Source: Zhengitettix transpicula
Taxonomy: Eukaryota > Arthropoda > Insecta > Orthoptera > Tetrigidae
Length of the DNA stretch: 64,000 bases
Assembly: GCA_037074705.1 (NCBI GenBank)
Contig: JAYJMR010000070.1
Location: forward strand, 62,001 to 126,000
Direction: 5' to 3'
The notes beneath the pieces were generated by a model, which worked only from the letters and a program-made list of their open reading frames with translations, was not told the origin of the DNA and did not search any database. The position numbers and the translations under genes were made by a program. The first letter of the stretch is position 1; every line of letters starts with the position of its first letter. Below are positions 63,873 through 64,000 of the stretch, one piece after another.

Positions 63873-64000
63873 GGTGAAATTCCAAACTTGTCGTCGAAAC
63901 GTCGAAATATTACGATATATTAATTAATATTAATAGATTAAGATTTTAGAAGTGCAGGTTTGACTAATTTTTATAAAGAACGAGTCATTTATTATGAAAT
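63873..64000 (+). repeat. Truncated last monomer (window edge)
   Basis: The first 128 bases of a monomer with GTCGTCG, ATTACG, GACTAA and GAGTC, cut by the window edge. The array evidently continues beyond it. Confidence 0.95.

Larger units (their letters stand above)
1..64000. repeat. 157-bp AT-rich satellite array, 407 full monomers
   Basis: A single tandem satellite fills the window. Monomers start at each GGTGAAATTCC landmark (1, 158, 315, 464, 621 and so on up to 63873) and all lie in the same orientation. The unit is 157 bp; the phase drifts by -27 bases over the window, matching three 8-base deletions and a few dozen small indels. The consensus is about 25% GC. Neighbouring and distant monomers differ at only a few recurring sites, so identity is high throughout. 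A unit close to one nucleosome repeat and this homogeneity are typical of centromeric or heterochromatic satellites; that role is inferred. Because 157 is 1 modulo 3, every in-monomer stop falls into all three frames over three units, so no long ORF can exist on either strand. No unique sequence, transposon or array edge is present. I do not recognise the family by name. Confidence 0.99.

Noticed and set aside
1..64000. A CRISPR array, because of many regularly spaced direct repeats
   Set aside because: The repeats are contiguous 157-bp units with no variable spacers, and no cas-like coding sequence is present.
1..64000. Protein-coding repeats or a long repetitive ORF
   Set aside because: The unit has stops in several frames (TAA, TAG and TGA are frequent on both strands), and the 157-bp period shifts the frame by one each unit, so every frame is closed within three monomers at most.
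1..64000. A CENP-B box in the CpG-rich part
   Set aside because: I compared the box on both strands with the core NTTCGNNNNANNCGGGN. TTTCGACGACAAG on the minus strand fits the TTCG part but lacks the required A and the CGGG, and no common variant restores them.
1..64000. Bacterial origin iterons or a plasmid replication region
   Set aside because: Iterons are about 17-22 bp and few in number. A 157-bp unit in more than 400 copies over 64 kb with HOR structure is not prokaryotic in style.
1..64000. Telomeric or subtelomeric repeats
   Set aside because: No TTAGGG-, TTTAGGG- or TTAGG-like short tandem array is present anywhere in the window.
1..64000. Transposon or LTR-derived insertions at irregular monomers
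   Set aside because: All irregular units are explained by substitutions and indels of 1-8 bases. No stretch departs from the repeat long enough to be an insertion, and phase tracking accounts for the whole length.
1..64000. tRNA or rRNA genes or other structured RNAs
   Set aside because: No conserved tRNA boxes, cloverleaf or rRNA segments were found. The sequence is about 25% GC and entirely satellite.
1..64000. An internal ancestral sub-repeat of the monomer (TTTTAGAAGTGCAGGTTTG versus ATTTGAAGATTCTTGGTTGG)
   Set aside because: The two segments share only scattered short matches by eye; I could not support a true half-unit duplication.
1..64000. Poly(A) signals AATAAA on the minus strand in each monomer
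   Set aside because: They occur as part of the A/T-rich repeat (ATAATAAATG) with no associated gene or transcript structure.

Overview
The whole 64 kb window is one uninterrupted, head-to-tail satellite DNA array. By my count it holds 407 complete monomers plus a final partial copy of 128 bases. The unit is 157 bp; almost all copies are exactly 157 bp, three are 149 bp, and a few dozen carry indels of 1-3 bases. Tracking the phase across the window gives a net shift of -27 bases, which is accounted for by the three 8-base deletions plus the small indels I could see. A consensus-type monomer is about 25% GC (hand count, 40 of 157). I see no gene, RNA gene, transposon, inversion, unique spacer or array edge, so both ends of the window lie inside the array.

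Kind of organism: a long, homogeneous, AT-rich satellite with a near-nucleosomal unit points to a eukaryotic nuclear genome, most likely a centromeric, pericentromeric or other heterochromatic block. Nothing in the sequence fixes the species. I do not recognise the monomer as a named satellite. The CpG pattern (five CpGs packed into about 27 bases, with frequent CA/TG variants at all of them) suggests a genome that methylates cytosine.

Layout: the monomers belong to a few subfamilies defined by linked substitutions, and these are amplified as higher-order repeats (HORs) of many sizes. Region 1-9 kb has a 13-monomer unit duplicated in tandem (158-2190 and 2191-4223), a displaced five-monomer copy of its start (6422-7198), and a repeated five-monomer block (7199 and 8298). 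Region 9-12.5 kb is mostly consensus-like monomers. At 12,537-13,791 there is a two-monomer HOR in four copies. Region 13.6-26.5 kb is a mosaic of five- and six-monomer HORs, including a pair of 785 bp copies that look identical (18,343-19,912). Region 28-38 kb introduces the CTAGTTTC and ATAATAATT variants and three copies of a six-monomer block. Region 38-50 kb has short runs of identical monomers and 7- and 9-monomer duplications. Region 50-60 kb is dominated by an 11-monomer HOR (52,413-55,867) with a looser third copy at 57,281-59,164. From 59.6 kb to the end, units carrying CATCG dominate.

The array shows repeated segmental amplification, always in whole-monomer register, together with exchange between subfamilies. 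This is what unequal crossing-over and gene conversion produce. There is no coding system here; the interest is in the array's architecture and evolution, its CpG-rich box and its dyad elements.
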